From: Neobacillus thermocopriae
Lineage (GTDB): Bacteria > Bacillota > Bacilli > Bacillales > Cytobacillaceae
Direction: 5' to 3'
NCBI RefSeq assembly: GCF_010975035.1
Contig: NZ_JAAIUV010000025.1
Location: 1 to 46,287 of the forward strand
Length of the DNA stretch: 46,287 nucleotides
Below, in pieces: positions 8,268 through 17,324 of the stretch. Position 1 is the first letter of the stretch. The number at the start of each line of letters is the position of its first letter. The notes under the pieces are model-generated. The model made no database searches and was not told the DNA's origin. It saw only the letters and a list, made by a program, of their open reading frames with translations. A program made the translations under genes and the position numbers.

Positions 8268-8355
8268 TGTCGAAATACTAATGAACATCACTAGTTTTAT
8301 CGAATAACGACTAGTTTTGTATATGTAGCAGGAAATTAAAGGGCTTAAGGCGAAT
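8268..8355 (+). promoter_or_regulatory. spoIIA sigma-H promoter with Spo0A boxes
   Basis: GCAGGAAAT (8328-8336), a 12-base spacer and GGCGAAT (8349-8355) fit the sigma-H consensus RNAGGAWWW-N12-RNNGAAT exactly. Upstream, TGTCGAA at 8268-8274 is a perfect Spo0A-box core, and TATCGAA at 8298-8304 is one base off. The spoIIA operon of B. subtilis is controlled by Spo0A and sigma-H in the same way. Confidence 0.85.
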
Positions 8356-8469
8356 TGACTCACTATACCTGAGAAAGCGGAAAGTGCCTTGGAACATTTT
8401 GTACAGTGTAAGAAAATTCTTTAGTGTGAAGGTGCTGAAGCTGGACAAGATGAAGGAGGACTAAGGATA

Positions 8470-8820
8470 GTGAGTCTTAACATTGAATTTGAAACGAAAC
8501 ATGACGTTTTATGTATTCGGCTTAGTGGTGAATTGGATCATCATACAGCGGATGAACTTCGTGAGAGGGCAACAGCCCTCATTGAAAAAAATGAAATTCG
8601 TCATATTGTCTTGAATCTGGAACAGTTAACCTTCATGGACAGCTCTGGTTTAGGCGTAATATTAGGAAGATACAAGCAAATAAAACAGGTACATGGAGAA
8701 ATGGTCGTTTGTGCAATCTCCCCGGCAGTGCAAAGATTATTTGATATGTCTGGTCTATTTAAAATAATTAAAATGGAACCGACTGAGGAATTTGCATTGC
8801 AAAAATTGGGGGTGGCTTAG
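8470..8820 (+). CDS. spoIIAA: anti-sigma F factor antagonist
   Basis: A 116-residue STAS-domain protein. In its unphosphorylated form it binds SpoIIAB and frees sigma-F in the forespore; SpoIIE dephosphorylates it and SpoIIAB phosphorylates it. The target serine lies in FMDSSGLGV, Ser58 by count, as in B. subtilis. The start is a GTG with GAAGGAGG about ten bases upstream. First gene of spoIIAA-spoIIAB-sigF; one base separates its stop from the spoIIAB start. Confidence 0.96.
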   Translation: MSLNIEFETKHDVLCIRLSGELDHHTADELRERATALIEKNEIRHIVLNLEQLTFMDSSGLGVILGRYKQIKQVHGEMVVCAISPAVQRLFDMSGLFKIIKMEPTEEFALQKLGVA

Positions 8821-8821
8821 A

Positions 8822-9262
8822 GTGAAGAACGAAATGAGCTTACAGTTTAGTGCTTTAAGTCAAAATGAATCATTTGCCCGTGTAACAGTTGCCGCCTTTA
8901 TTGCCCAGTTAGATCCTACAATGGATGAACTGACGGAAATTAAAACAGTTGTTTCAGAAGCAGTGACCAATGCGATCATACATGGATATGAAAATGATCC
9001 GAACGGTATTGTCTATATTCGTGTATCGATCGAGGATAATCTAATTGATTTATCCATTAAAGATAATGGGATAGGTATTGCAAATGTCGAGGAAGCCCGT
9101 CAACCACTATTTACAACAAAGCCGGAATTAGAAAGGTCTGGAATGGGATTTACTATCATGGAAAATTTCATGGATGAGGTCGAAATTCATACGCAACCAG
9201 GCAGCGGAACCGAAGTTAGATTACGAAAGCATTTAAAATCTCGCAAAATGCTTTGCAATTAA
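8822..9262 (+). CDS. spoIIAB: anti-sigma F factor / serine kinase
   Basis: A 146-residue GHKL-type kinase that holds sigma-F inactive and phosphorylates SpoIIAA. Visible ATP-site boxes: the N box in [15 protein letters not shown]1 in DNGIGI and G2 in [11 protein letters not shown]. The protein ends KMLCN, close to the B. subtilis sequence. The GTG at 8822 is preferred over a longer frame from 8792: it gives [16 protein letters not shown], aligning with the family N-terminus, and the ribosome site lies in the end of spoIIAA (GGGGGTGG). Confidence 0.96.
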   Translation: MKNEMSLQFSALSQNESFARVTVAAFIAQLDPTMDELTEIKTVVSEAVTNAIIHGYENDPNGIVYIRVSIEDNLIDLSIKDNGIGIANVEEARQPLFTTKPELERSGMGFTIMENFMDEVEIHTQPGSGTEVRLRKHLKSRKMLCN

Positions 9263-9274
9263 GGAGACTTGCCA

Positions 9275-10033
9275 ATGGATGTGGAGGTCAGGAACGATAA
9301 TAATCAAATCTATCTAAAAGATCATGAAGTTAAAGAGCTTATCAAAAAAAGCCAAGAAGGAGATCAAGAAGCCAGAGATTTAATTGTTGAAAAAAATATG
9401 CGGCTTGTTTGGTCTGTTGTACAACGATTTCTAAATCGTGGCTATGATCCAGATGACTTGTTTCAGATTGGTTGTATTGGATTATTAAAATCTGTTGATA
9501 AATTTGACCTTTCCTATGATGTTAAATTTTCCACCTATGCTGTTCCGATGATTATTGGGGAAATTCAACGTTTTATTAGAGATGATGGTACGGTAAAGGT
9601 CAGCCGTTCATTAAAAGAATTGGGAAACAAAATTCGAAAGGCTAAGGATGATTTATCCAAAACACTTGGTAGAATTCCAACAGTTAATGAAATCTCGGAG
9701 TATCTTGGGCTATCACCAGAGGACGTAATTCTAGCCCAAGAAGCAAGCAGGACCCCATCATCGATTCATGAAACTGTCTATGAAAATGATGGCGATCCTA
9801 TTACCCTGCTAGATCAAATTGATGATGGAAATGAAGGAAAATGGTTTGATAAGATTGCATTAAAAGAGGCCATTCGAGAATTGGATGAAAGAGAAAGATT
9901 AATTGTTTATTTAAGATACTATAAGGATCAAACTCAATCAGAAGTGGCTGTCAGATTGGGCATTTCTCAGGTCCAAGTATCGAGATTGGAAAAAAAGATA
10001 TTGCAACAAATGAAGGACCGTATGGAATTATAA
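9275..10033 (+). CDS. sigF: RNA polymerase sigma-F factor
   Basis: Forespore-specific sigma factor of 252 residues. Region 2 lies near residues 35-105 (EKNMRLVWSVVQRFLNRGY, then DLFQIGCIGLLKS), region 3 near 115-170 and region 4 near 200-250, with the helix-turn-helix in QSEVAVRLGISQVQVSRLE. It is the first compartment-specific sigma factor of sporulation, held by SpoIIAB. The start is the ATG at 9275, nine bases after AAGGAG, matching the MDVEV start of the family; a TTG two codons earlier is less likely. The coding end overlaps a terminator. Confidence 0.97.
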   Translation: MDVEVRNDNNQIYLKDHEVKELIKKSQEGDQEARDLIVEKNMRLVWSVVQRFLNRGYDPDDLFQIGCIGLLKSVDKFDLSYDVKFSTYAVPMIIGEIQRFIRDDGTVKVSRSLKELGNKIRKAKDDLSKTLGRIPTVNEISEYLGLSPEDVILAQEASRTPSSIHETVYENDGDPITLLDQIDDGNEGKWFDKIALKEAIRELDERERLIVYLRYYKDQTQSEVAVRLGISQVQVSRLEKKILQQMKDRMEL

Positions 10034-10050
10034 TCCATACGGTCTTTTTT
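10016..10050 (+). terminator. terminator of the spoIIA operon
   Basis: A 10-bp stem GACCGTATGG / CCATACGGTC around a 9-base loop is followed by six T. The left arm lies in the last codons of sigF, so spoVA is transcribed separately. Confidence 0.92.
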
Positions 10051-10080
10051 GTATGAAAAATTTACTTATAACTCATACTA
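10051..10080 (+). promoter_or_regulatory. sigma-G promoter of spoVA
   Basis: GTATG (10051-10055), an 18-base spacer and CATACTA (10074-10080) satisfy the sigma-G consensus GHATR-N18-CATNHTA at every position. spoVA is a classical late-forespore sigma-G operon. Confidence 0.85.
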
Positions 10081-10114
10081 ATTACGAGAAATTTTTGGTA
10101 GGGAAGTGAATGAT

Positions 10115-10735
10115 TTGGAAGGTACAATTTACATTCGCATGAGAAATCGTGTTCAATCCCCTCCAAATGAAAAAGTTTATTTAAAGGACGCAGCTCAAAT
10201 AATTGCTCCTGAGTCATTGCTTCCTAGATTAAAATCATTGATCATTCACCAATTAACAGAATCGGATGGAAATATAGTTGTAGTAGATGTAATGAAGGTA
10301 ATTGGCATAATAACAGAAAAATTCAATGGGATTGAGGTTCAAACCATTGGTCCTGCACAAACAATTATTGAAGTGGTTACAAAGAAAAAAGGAGTATCTA
10401 TTCCTTTTTTTCTTTTAATATGGTTTTTACTATTTTTTGGCTCTGCTATGACGCTCATGAATTTTCATGAAGATGTCAGTATGAGAAGTGTTCAGGAAAA
10501 AATATATTTAATTATTACTGGTGAGAAAGATACAAAGCCATTGCTTTTTCAAATTTCCTATTCGATTGGATTAGGCTTGGGGATGGTATTATTTTTTAAT
10601 CATGTATTTAAAAAACGGATTAATGATGAACCTAGTCCACTTGAAGTTGAAATGTTCAATTATCAAATGGATTTAGATAATTATGTCATTCTAAATGAAA
10701 ACAAAGAAAGTATGAAACGAGTCAATGACGATTAA
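10115..10735 (+). CDS. spoVAA: stage V sporulation protein AA
   Basis: A protein of about 206 residues with a soluble N-terminal half (about residues 1-95) and two membrane spans near 97-117 and 145-167, ending in a conserved EPSPLEVEMFNYQ segment. It belongs to the SpoVA set that moves dipicolinic acid into the forespore and releases it at germination. The TTG at 10115 gives LEGTIYIRMRNRV, aligning with the family N-terminus, and has GGGAAGTGA five bases upstream. The GTG at 10106 is an alternative three codons longer. It overlaps spoVAB by 11 bases. Confidence 0.93.
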   Translation: MEGTIYIRMRNRVQSPPNEKVYLKDAAQIIAPESLLPRLKSLIIHQLTESDGNIVVVDVMKVIGIITEKFNGIEVQTIGPAQTIIEVVTKKKGVSIPFFLLIWFLLFFGSAMTLMNFHEDVSMRSVQEKIYLIITGEKDTKPLLFQISYSIGLGLGMVLFFNHVFKKRINDEPSPLEVEMFNYQMDLDNYVILNENKESMKRVNDD

Positions 10736-11147
10736 AATTGTGGCGGTTATATTTATTGGATTATCAAGTGGACTAATGGTAGGAAGTGGATTTGTTGCTC
10801 TCATCACGGTTTTAGGTTTAATACCGAGATTGACTCAATTGTCAAAAACGATGATTATGATTCATTACTATGAATGGGCAGTTGTGTTTGGAGCCTTGGC
10901 TGGAGTGATTGCCAGCTTAAGAGACCCAGTTCTTGGAATTCCGAGCTTCATTTTAATTCCGCTTGGACTTACTGGAGGGGTTTTTGTTGGAATGCTGGCT
11001 GCAGGGTTGACAGAAGTATTGAATGTCTTTCCAATTTTAGCTAAACGTATAAATTTGGATGGACAAATAGTCATATTAATCATGGGGATTGTTTTAGGGA
11101 AAATATTTGGATCTATCTTCCAATGGCTATATTTTGTCCATCGTTAA
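10725..11147 (+). CDS. spoVAB: stage V sporulation protein AB
   Basis: A 140-residue membrane protein with four to five hydrophobic spans and little soluble sequence, matching SpoVAB in size and place. It is translationally coupled to spoVAA through the overlap. Its exact role in dipicolinate handling is not established. Unusually, the next gene is spoVAEa after only 33 bases, where Bacillus normally has spoVAC, spoVAD and spoVAEb. Confidence 0.93.
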   Translation: MTIKIVAVIFIGLSSGLMVGSGFVALITVLGLIPRLTQLSKTMIMIHYYEWAVVFGALAGVIASLRDPVLGIPSFILIPLGLTGGVFVGMLAAGLTEVLNVFPILAKRINLDGQIVILIMGIVLGKIFGSIFQWLYFVHR

Positions 11148-11180
11148 TTGAAATCTTGCTAATGAAAGGAAATCTATCAT

Positions 11181-11780
11181 ATGGACACACCAAGACGAGT
11201 GATATTAGTGACTGATGGTGATGAACATACAAAAAGGGCCCTGGAGAGTATTGCTCGAAAAATTGGTGGCCGATGTATATCGAAGTCTCAAGGAAACCCT
11301 TCCAAATTATCCGGACCGGAGTTAGTCGAATTAATTAAGAAGGCACCACATGACCCAGTACTAGTGATGTTCGATGATAGTGGTATTATTGGAGAAGGAG
11401 CAGGTGAAACAGCATTACGGTATGTTGCTACACATCAAGATATCGAAGTTCTTGGAGTGGTTGCTGTAGCGGCTAACACAAAAAATAGAGAATGGACTAA
11501 AGTAGATGTAAGTATTGATCGAGAAGGAGAATTGACCCCATATGGAGTCGACAAATTTGGAATAGCAGACCTGGAAGTAGGAAGAATAAATGGAGATACG
11601 GTTTATTGCCTAGATGAATTGAATATCCCATTAATTGTTGGTATAGGAGATATCGGAAAAATGGCAAGGCGGGATTCTTATGAGCTTGGTTGTCCGATTA
11701 CGGAAAAAGCCGTAGAACTTATTCTTGAAAGGAGTGGTTTTTTTGAATCAAATGCCAGTACAGACATGGCCGATTCCTGA
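11181..11780 (+). CDS. spoVAEA: stage V sporulation protein AEa
   Basis: A 199-residue soluble protein with no membrane span. It starts [19 protein letters not shown] and contains [29 protein letters not shown] and [15 protein letters not shown], the pattern of the SpoVAEa family. This is distinct from the small membrane protein SpoVAEb. SpoVAEa is not essential for dipicolinate uptake in B. subtilis. GAAAGGAAATC precedes the ATG. It overlaps spoVAF by 38 bases. In B. subtilis the gene sits after spoVAEb; here it follows spoVAB directly. Confidence 0.92.
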   Translation: MDTPRRVILVTDGDEHTKRALESIARKIGGRCISKSQGNPSKLSGPELVELIKKAPHDPVLVMFDDSGIIGEGAGETALRYVATHQDIEVLGVVAVAANTKNREWTKVDVSIDREGELTPYGVDKFGIADLEVGRINGDTVYCLDELNIPLIVGIGDIGKMARRDSYELGCPITEKAVELILERSGFFESNASTDMADS

Positions 11781-13227
11781 ATCTGTAAACGAAATAGAAA
11801 ACTATATGAAGCAGCGGGTAGGTTTAGGGATCAGTTTTGATTTAGGCGTTAGGAAATTAAAGATACTAAAACATGATGTTCATATTTATTATATAAATGG
11901 ATTATGTGATACAGAGTATATTATTCAATTAATTAAGGAATTAGTGGCTATAAATAACAGGGAAAAATTATCTGTTAACCTTTTTCATATCATTGAAAAT
12001 AGGTTAGTTAACCAATCAGTGGAACGCATTCAACAGATGGATCAATTAGTTGATAAAGTTTTGTCAGGTTTAATTGTTGTTGTCATTAATGGGGAAAGTA
12101 CAGCTCTAGCTATTGATGTAAGAAGTTATCCAGGCCGAGCTCCACAAGAACCAGATACCGAAAAGGTTGTCCGTGGATCAAGAGATGGATTTGTTGAAAA
12201 TATTATCCTTAATACAGCTTTGACAAGACGGAGAATTCGTGATGAGCGACTTCGCTTTGAGATGTTGAAGGTTGGTAAGCGTTCAAAGGCAGATGTTGCA
12301 TTGGGGTATTTGGAGGATGTCGCAGATCCAAATTTAGTAAATATTATTAGAAAAGAATTACAGGCAATAAATATCGATGGAATACCGATGGCAGATAAAA
12401 CAATTGAAGAATTTGTTGTAAAACAAGGCTTAAATCCATTTCCTATCGTAAGATATACCGAAAGAGCCGATGTTGCGGCCATGCATATTTTAGAAGGTCA
12501 TGTTGTGATATATTGTGACACTTCCCCAAGTGTAATTATCACACCGACAACCTATTTCCATCATGTACAGCATGCAGAGGAGTTTCGAGAATCTCCTGCC
12601 ATGGGTACTTTTGTTCGTTGGACGCGTTTTTTAGGTGTGTTTGTCTCCATTTTTTTGTTGCCCTTTTGGCTGCTAATGGTTTTGGAGCCGTCCTTATTGC
12701 CTGAACAGTTTAAGTTCATTGGCCCTAATGATAAAACAAATATTCCGATTATCGTGCAATTGTTTATCGCGGATTTTGGTTTGGAGTTTTTGCGTCTTGC
12801 TGCAATTCATACGCCTACTCCTCTGACAGCAGCGATGGGTTTAATTGCTGCAGTATTAATTGGACAAATTGCCATTGATGTTGGTTTGTTTGTTCCAGAG
12901 GTGATTCTTTATGTAGCAGTTGCAGGAATTGGGTCATTTACTACGCCTAGTTATGAGTTAAGTGTGGCGAACAAAATTGCAAAAATGCTTGTTATGATTT
13001 TGACAGCTGCGTTTCATGGCCCCGGATTCGTGATAGGTTGCACACTTTTGTTTATCTTTCTTATTAATATGCGTGCCCTTAACACTCCGTATTTATGGCC
13101 TTTTCTCCCATTTGAACCAAAAGGATTTATGCAGATTTTATTCCGAAGAGCTATTCCAGGGTCCATCTTAAGACCAAGCATTGTTCACCCTAGGGACCGT
13201 TATCGTCAGGCACCAAATAATCAATAG
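11743..13227 (+). CDS. spoVAF: stage V sporulation protein AF (GerA family)
   Basis: A 494-residue protein related to the A subunits of GerA-type germinant receptors. It has a soluble N-terminal domain to about residue 285, then membrane spans in the C-terminal third (about 298-318, 360-380, 385-405, 415-440), and ends with basic residues. The TTG at 11743 is chosen because GAAAGGAGTGG lies eight bases upstream; the TTG at 11725 would overlap that ribosome site and the ATG at 11752 is too far from it. Work in B. subtilis links SpoVAF to the speed of germination through receptor clusters. Last gene of this operon. Confidence 0.95.
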   Translation: MNQMPVQTWPIPESVNEIENYMKQRVGLGISFDLGVRKLKILKHDVHIYYINGLCDTEYIIQLIKELVAINNREKLSVNLFHIIENRLVNQSVERIQQMDQLVDKVLSGLIVVVINGESTALAIDVRSYPGRAPQEPDTEKVVRGSRDGFVENIILNTALTRRRIRDERLRFEMLKVGKRSKADVALGYLEDVADPNLVNIIRKELQAINIDGIPMADKTIEEFVVKQGLNPFPIVRYTERADVAAMHILEGHVVIYCDTSPSVIITPTTYFHHVQHAEEFRESPAMGTFVRWTRFLGVFVSIFLLPFWLLMVLEPSLLPEQFKFIGPNDKTNIPIIVQLFIADFGLEFLRLAAIHTPTPLTAAMGLIAAVLIGQIAIDVGLFVPEVILYVAVAGIGSFTTPSYELSVANKIAKMLVMILTAAFHGPGFVIGCTLLFIFLINMRALNTPYLWPFLPFEPKGFMQILFRRAIPGSILRPSIVHPRDRYRQAPNNQ

Positions 13228-13292
13228 AAAATAGATAATTGCAGATTTTTCTGAGTTGTGCTAAAGTATGTTTAATTAAATGAAGGATTGTG

Positions 13293-13335
13293 AAATAAAT
13301 AGGCAGTATCTTTCGCGGATTCTGTCTATTTATTT
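13293..13335 (+). terminator. probable terminator after spoVAF
   Basis: AAATAAATAGGCAG and CTGTCTATTTATTT form a 14-bp stem with one G-U pair around a 15-base loop. The downstream T run is weak, so termination may be partial. Confidence 0.6.
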
Positions 13336-13397
13336 ATTATCTTTTAGGATTGTTTACATAGACTGTAGTGAGTCGTAACGGAGAGAGGGAATCGGGT

Positions 13398-14702
13398 ATG
13401 TATTTTTACGGTACAACAGGAATTAATAATCAAGGACATTTGGAAATTGGCGGAGTGGATACTGTTCAATTAGCTAAAGAATTTGGTACACCACTATATG
13501 TTTATGATGTAGCTTTAATTAGAGAAAGAGCGCGAGGCTTCAAAAAGGCGTTTGAAGAGCAAAATGTTAAGGCTCAAGTTGCCTATGCTAGTAAAGCGTT
13601 CTCAACTGTGGCAATGGTACAGTTGGCAGAAGAAGAGGGGCTATCTCTTGATGTTGTATCTGGCGGTGAATTGTATACAGCTATAGCTGCAGGATTTAAT
13701 CCTGCAAAAATACACTTCCATGGTAATAATAAAAGTAGAGAAGAATTAGAAATGGCTATTGATCACCAAATTGGCTGTATTGTAGTAGATAATTTCTTTG
13801 AAATCGAACTCTTAAAAACAATTTGTCAAGAGAAAAATGCAAAGGTAAATATATTGCTAAGAGTGACACCAGGTATTGAAGCCCATACACATGATTATAT
13901 TTTAACTGGCCAGGAAGATTCAAAATTTGGCTTTGACCTTCAAAACGGGCAAGCAGAAAAGGCACTGAAAATAGTCCTTAAAGAGAAACAGTTTAATGTT
14001 CTAGGGCTACATTGTCATATTGGGTCGCAAATTTTTGAAACGACTGGATTTTTATTAGCTGCCAAAAAAATTGTTAACAAATTAGCTGAATGGAGAGATC
14101 AGTTCTCCTTTGAAGCAGAGGTTCTTAATTTGGGTGGCGGATTTGGCATCCGATATACAAAAGAGGACGAGCCCATTCAACCATCACAATATGTTAGTGA
14201 TATAATTAAAGAGGTAAAAAGCTTGACGAACCAACTATCGTTAAAAATGCCGGAAATTTGGATTGAACCAGGTCGGTCACTTGTAGGAGATGCTGGAATA
14301 ACTTTGTACAAAACAGGATCTTCCAAAGAGGTTCCGGGCGTACGAAAATACCTTGCTGTAGATGGTGGCATGAGTGATAACATTCGTCCTTCGCTTTATC
14401 AGGCAAAATATGAGGCTGTTTTGGCTAACCGTCCGCTTGATCCAGTAAACGAAACAGTATCGATCGCCGGAAAATGTTGCGAATCAGGAGATATGTTAAT
14501 ATGGGACCTTCCATTGCCTGAGCCTGGATATGATGATATTTTAGCTGTATTTTGTACAGGAGCTTATGGGTATTCAATGGCAAATAACTATAATCGAATA
14601 CCACGCCCAGCAGTCGTATTTGCTGAAAACGGTCAAGCTACCCTTGTTGTAAAAAGAGAGACATATGAAGACATTGTAAGACTTGATCTACCATTAACAT
14701 AA
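13398..14702 (+). CDS. lysA: diaminopimelate decarboxylase
   Basis: A 434-residue PLP-dependent fold-type III decarboxylase that converts meso-diaminopimelate to L-lysine, the last step of lysine synthesis. The PLP lysine is Lys66 in VAYASKAF. Other family motifs are HGNNKSREEL, CHIGSQIF, the phosphate loop LGGGFGIRY, IEPGRSLVGDAG, and CCESGD supplying a residue across the dimer. The start ATG at 13398 follows GGAGAGAGGG and gives MYFYGTTG, aligning with the family; a GTG at 13368 would add ten residues without precedent. It follows spoVA as in B. subtilis. Confidence 0.97.
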   Translation: MYFYGTTGINNQGHLEIGGVDTVQLAKEFGTPLYVYDVALIRERARGFKKAFEEQNVKAQVAYASKAFSTVAMVQLAEEEGLSLDVVSGGELYTAIAAGFNPAKIHFHGNNKSREELEMAIDHQIGCIVVDNFFEIELLKTICQEKNAKVNILLRVTPGIEAHTHDYILTGQEDSKFGFDLQNGQAEKALKIVLKEKQFNVLGLHCHIGSQIFETTGFLLAAKKIVNKLAEWRDQFSFEAEVLNLGGGFGIRYTKEDEPIQPSQYVSDIIKEVKSLTNQLSLKMPEIWIEPGRSLVGDAGITLYKTGSSKEVPGVRKYLAVDGGMSDNIRPSLYQAKYEAVLANRPLDPVNETVSIAGKCCESGDMLIWDLPLPEPGYDDILAVFCTGAYGYSMANNYNRIPRPAVVFAENGQATLVVKRETYEDIVRLDLPLT

Positions 14703-14730
14703 TAAGCTGCCGTAGTTACGGCAGCTTATT
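14701..14730. terminator. bidirectional terminator between lysA and ypuA
   Basis: A perfect 14-bp stem (AATAAGCTGCCGTA / TACGGCAGCTTATT) with a GT centre lies between two converging genes and overlaps the lysA stop codon. Confidence 0.88.
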
Positions 14731-14733
14731 ATG

Positions 14734-15600
14734 TTAAGATGAAAAAATTGCTTTTATTGTATCGATAAGCCAAATGAAAAATTGTTTTATTTTCTCTAAA
14801 AATCCTTGTCCTTCTTCCGATTTTAAGAAATTCGAAATACGGTCTTTTGCTTTATTTAATTGGTCGCTTACCTGATTCCAATCAATATCTAAACTCTTAA
14901 TTTTATTAAATAATTCAATAAGCCTTTGTATTTGTTCTTCCGTGAGGGTAACGTTTAATTCTTTTGCTTCTTGTTCAATAATTTTCCGTAACTCCTCGTC
15001 ATTTTTTGGTTTATTCTTAGCAATTTCCTCCTTGATTTTTGCCATCAATGCGGCAGCGTTTTCGTTTCCGATGCTATCACCAAGTTTTGCGGTTTCAACC
15101 ATTTCCTGATTGGCAGCTTGTTTCACCTCTTCAGGAATGGTTTCATCCGCAGAAATTTCATATGCTTTAATAATTCCTGTAAGAGCAGCAGTACCAGAAA
15201 CGGTTACAGGAGCGGTTATATAAATGTTTGCATCTTTTACACCAGCAGTGATGAGAGCATTCACATACATTTCGTCTGTTACCCAGTTTATATTTTTGGT
15301 TTTTACGGTTATACCTGATCCTTTAGATGCTGCTGTAATCGCAGAGGATGAAATGGCTTTCGTTCCAATTAAAGATTTGGCTATATATTTTCCTAGATAT
15401 TGATGCTCTTCTTGATTTGTTACTGTTACAATTTGTACATCCTGAGGTGCACCCATTTCATTTAATAAATTTGTTTTTTGTTCCTCTGTTAAATTCTCTC
15501 CTAAAGTGACAATCATATCTCCTTCAGCCATGTCGGCAAAACTTCGAACAGGAAAAGCAAATAAAATAATGGTCATCAAAAGTATTATTAATTTTTTCAT
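14734..15600 (-). CDS. ypuA: YpuA, secreted DUF1002 protein
   Basis: A 288-residue exported protein. The signal peptide ends near residue 22 (SFA-D). The body, with GENLTEEQKTNLLNEMGAP and VTVSGTAALTGIIKAYE, is typical of DUF1002. A long charged helical region follows, with a hydrophobic amphipathic end (FFIWLIDTIKAIF). B. subtilis ypuA is next to lysA and belongs to the cell-envelope-stress sigma-M regulon; the matching ECF-type promoter is visible here at 15681-15708. The molecular function is unknown. GTAGGAGG precedes the ATG. Confidence 0.9.
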   Translation of the reverse strand: MKKLIILLMTIILFAFPVRSFADMAEGDMIVTLGENLTEEQKTNLLNEMGAPQDVQIVTVTNQEEHQYLGKYIAKSLIGTKAISSSAITAASKGSGITVKTKNINWVTDEMYVNALITAGVKDANIYITAPVTVSGTAALTGIIKAYEISADETIPEEVKQAANQEMVETAKLGDSIGNENAAALMAKIKEEIAKNKPKNDEELRKIIEQEAKELNVTLTEEQIQRLIELFNKIKSLDIDWNQVSDQLNKAKDRISNFLKSEEGQGFLEKIKQFFIWLIDTIKAIFSS

Positions 15601-15680
15601 AATTACCTCCTACATCATTCCTATTTATCCACTTAGTGAAAAGAATTTCTCTTCATTAATATAACCGATTTCATTAATAA

Positions 15681-15708
15681 TAACGTGAAAAAACATCTAG
15701 AAGTTTCA
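15681..15708 (-). promoter_or_regulatory. ECF-sigma (sigma-M type) promoter of ypuA
   Basis: On the minus strand TGAAAC (15708-15703), a 17-base spacer and CGTTA (15685-15681) fit the extracytoplasmic-function pattern TGAAAC-N16/17-CGT. The B. subtilis homologue is a sigma-M target. Confidence 0.7.
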
Positions 15709-15813
15709 TAGAAAAATGGATTTGATAAAATAGCTATTGGATTACATGGATTATTTTTTTCATTTAGTGTAGAATGTTGCTTATGATAAATTCACTAGCG
15801 GGGGAATTTTTTC

Positions 15814-15912
15814 ATGAAGCAAAATAACTGGGTGTTGTTTGGCATATTAATCGGATGTGCTGTATTATGGGGCATTATTTATTGGGTTTTTATTGGACCT
15901 AACCAATCATAA
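15814..15912 (+). CDS. 32-residue single-span membrane peptide
   Basis: A short frame encodes 32 residues: an MKQNNW start, one continuous hydrophobic span (about residues 6-28, rich in Ile, Gly, Trp and Val) and a polar tail ending GPNQS. AGCGGGGGA lies eight to nine bases before the ATG, and a convincing terminator follows at 15961-16004, so this is a complete expression unit. I do not recognise the family. Size and form resemble small membrane peptides found around sporulation or cell-division machinery, but that is only resemblance. The gene is divergent from ypuA. Confidence 0.6.
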   Translation: MKQNNWVLFGILIGCAVLWGIIYWVFIGPNQS

Positions 15913-15960
15913 TATTTTCATTGATGATTTTCCATTATTTATGTATGATGAAGAATATTG

Positions 15961-16004
15961 AAACATTTATTTTTACTCCCACATATGATAAATAAATGTT
16001 TTTT
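15961..16004 (+). terminator. terminator after the small membrane gene
   Basis: AAACATTTATTT pairs with AAATAAATGTTT around a 17-base loop, followed by T residues. Confidence 0.75.
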
Positions 16005-16060
16005 CATCAGATTAATAAATTCATTTCGAAGAGTAAACTTCGGTTCATTTCATATAATGA

Positions 16061-16420
<360 letters not shown>

Positions 16421-16456
16421 AAAAGACAGCGGGTTAATTGTTTTCGCTGTCTCTTT
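16421..16456. terminator. bidirectional terminator between ribT and ypuF
   Basis: AGACAGCG (16424-16431) pairs with CGCTGTCT (16445-16452), flanked by A-rich and T-rich runs, between converging genes. The stem includes the ypuF stop region. Confidence 0.8.
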
Positions 16457-16961
16457 TAGCTTTAATGGCCCTATTTCTTTCTTTAATGACATTGGTTCGG
16501 TCACGTAATTGATGGCGGTGAATGAGATGGATATTATTGAGATCACTTTCCTTTCCCCACACAAATCCGTTCCGTGCACAAGCAATTTCACATAAGTTCA
16601 TTAAATGAGGGTCAATGATAGGTAAGTCAAAGCTAGTGTATTTTCTTCCTTTTTCGATAGACTGTAAACGTTTCTTTATAATGTCAATAAGAGCTTTTTC
16701 ATTCAATCCTAATTTACTTACTAATTGACCTTGGTGCTGAATAATATGAATAGCCTTTTCAATCGTTTTTTTTGCTCCTCTAAAATTACCACGACGGTGA
16801 TGATATTGGGATACAGCCAATAATATCAATCCAACCCAAATTGATTGTTTGTTTCTAGGTTCAATCTTTTTCCAATAATCTTCAAGTATTTCATGGCATT
16901 CAAAGTAATCCCGAGTACCATGAAAGTGGATTAAAAATTGGATATATTCTTCAGGGTACAA
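16434..16961 (-). CDS. ypuF: YpuF, DUF309 family protein
   Basis: A 175-residue soluble protein. The DUF309 signature FHGTRDYFECHEILEDYWK lies near residues 10-30, followed by QSIWVGLILLAVSQYHHRRGN, a helical conserved region. The function is unknown. The TTG at 16961 is chosen because it lies six bases after CAGGAGGG and gives LYPEEYIQFLIHFHG, aligning with the family start; a frame from 17042 adds 27 residues without a ribosome site. It lies between ribT and scpA as in B. subtilis, on the opposite strand. Confidence 0.87.
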   Translation of the reverse strand: MYPEEYIQFLIHFHGTRDYFECHEILEDYWKKIEPRNKQSIWVGLILLAVSQYHHRRGNFRGAKKTIEKAIHIIQHQGQLVSKLGLNEKALIDIIKKRLQSIEKGRKYTSFDLPIIDPHLMNLCEIACARNGFVWGKESDLNNIHLIHRHQLRDRTNVIKERNRAIKAKRDSENN

Positions 16962-17324
16962 ACAATCCCTCCTGACATACGTGATAAATTTCATTTTATC
17001 ATAACCATAGATCAAAAAGTGATAGTATTGCATCTTAATCACTATATCTTCTTACTTTTTTATTGGACAACATAAATGAATCCACTATACTAGAAATAGT
17101 CGTTTTTGATAAGAAAGAAAATTTATTTATGTTGGTATTTAAGAATGGTCAAGAGCAAGCGCCATTGGTTAAGTCACGCCTAACTTAACGCGTTACGATC
17201 ATTCAATATGGATTCGCTTATAATTAATCTTGTTTCCATTTTGGTAGTGATCCAGGTTATCATTTACTGACCAGGATGCTTTACTTGTAAATCTTTTTAT
17301 ATTTATAGAATTTTGGTGATTTAA
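16962..17324. other. 363-base intergenic stretch before scpA
   Basis: No gene is apparent. A 7-bp perfect inverted repeat, GTTAAGT / ACTTAAC, lies at 17168-17189. The GC-richer patch at 17155-17195 (with AAGCGCCATTGG) is unlike the AT-rich surroundings and may be an eroded copy of a dispersed repeat. The promoters of ypuF and scpA must lie here, but no convincing hexamer pair was found. Confidence 0.4.

Noticed and set aside
10881..11180. Frameshifted spoVAC/AD/AEb remnants after spoVAB
   Set aside because: Only 33 bases separate spoVAB and spoVAEa, with no room for remnants; the genes are absent, not broken.
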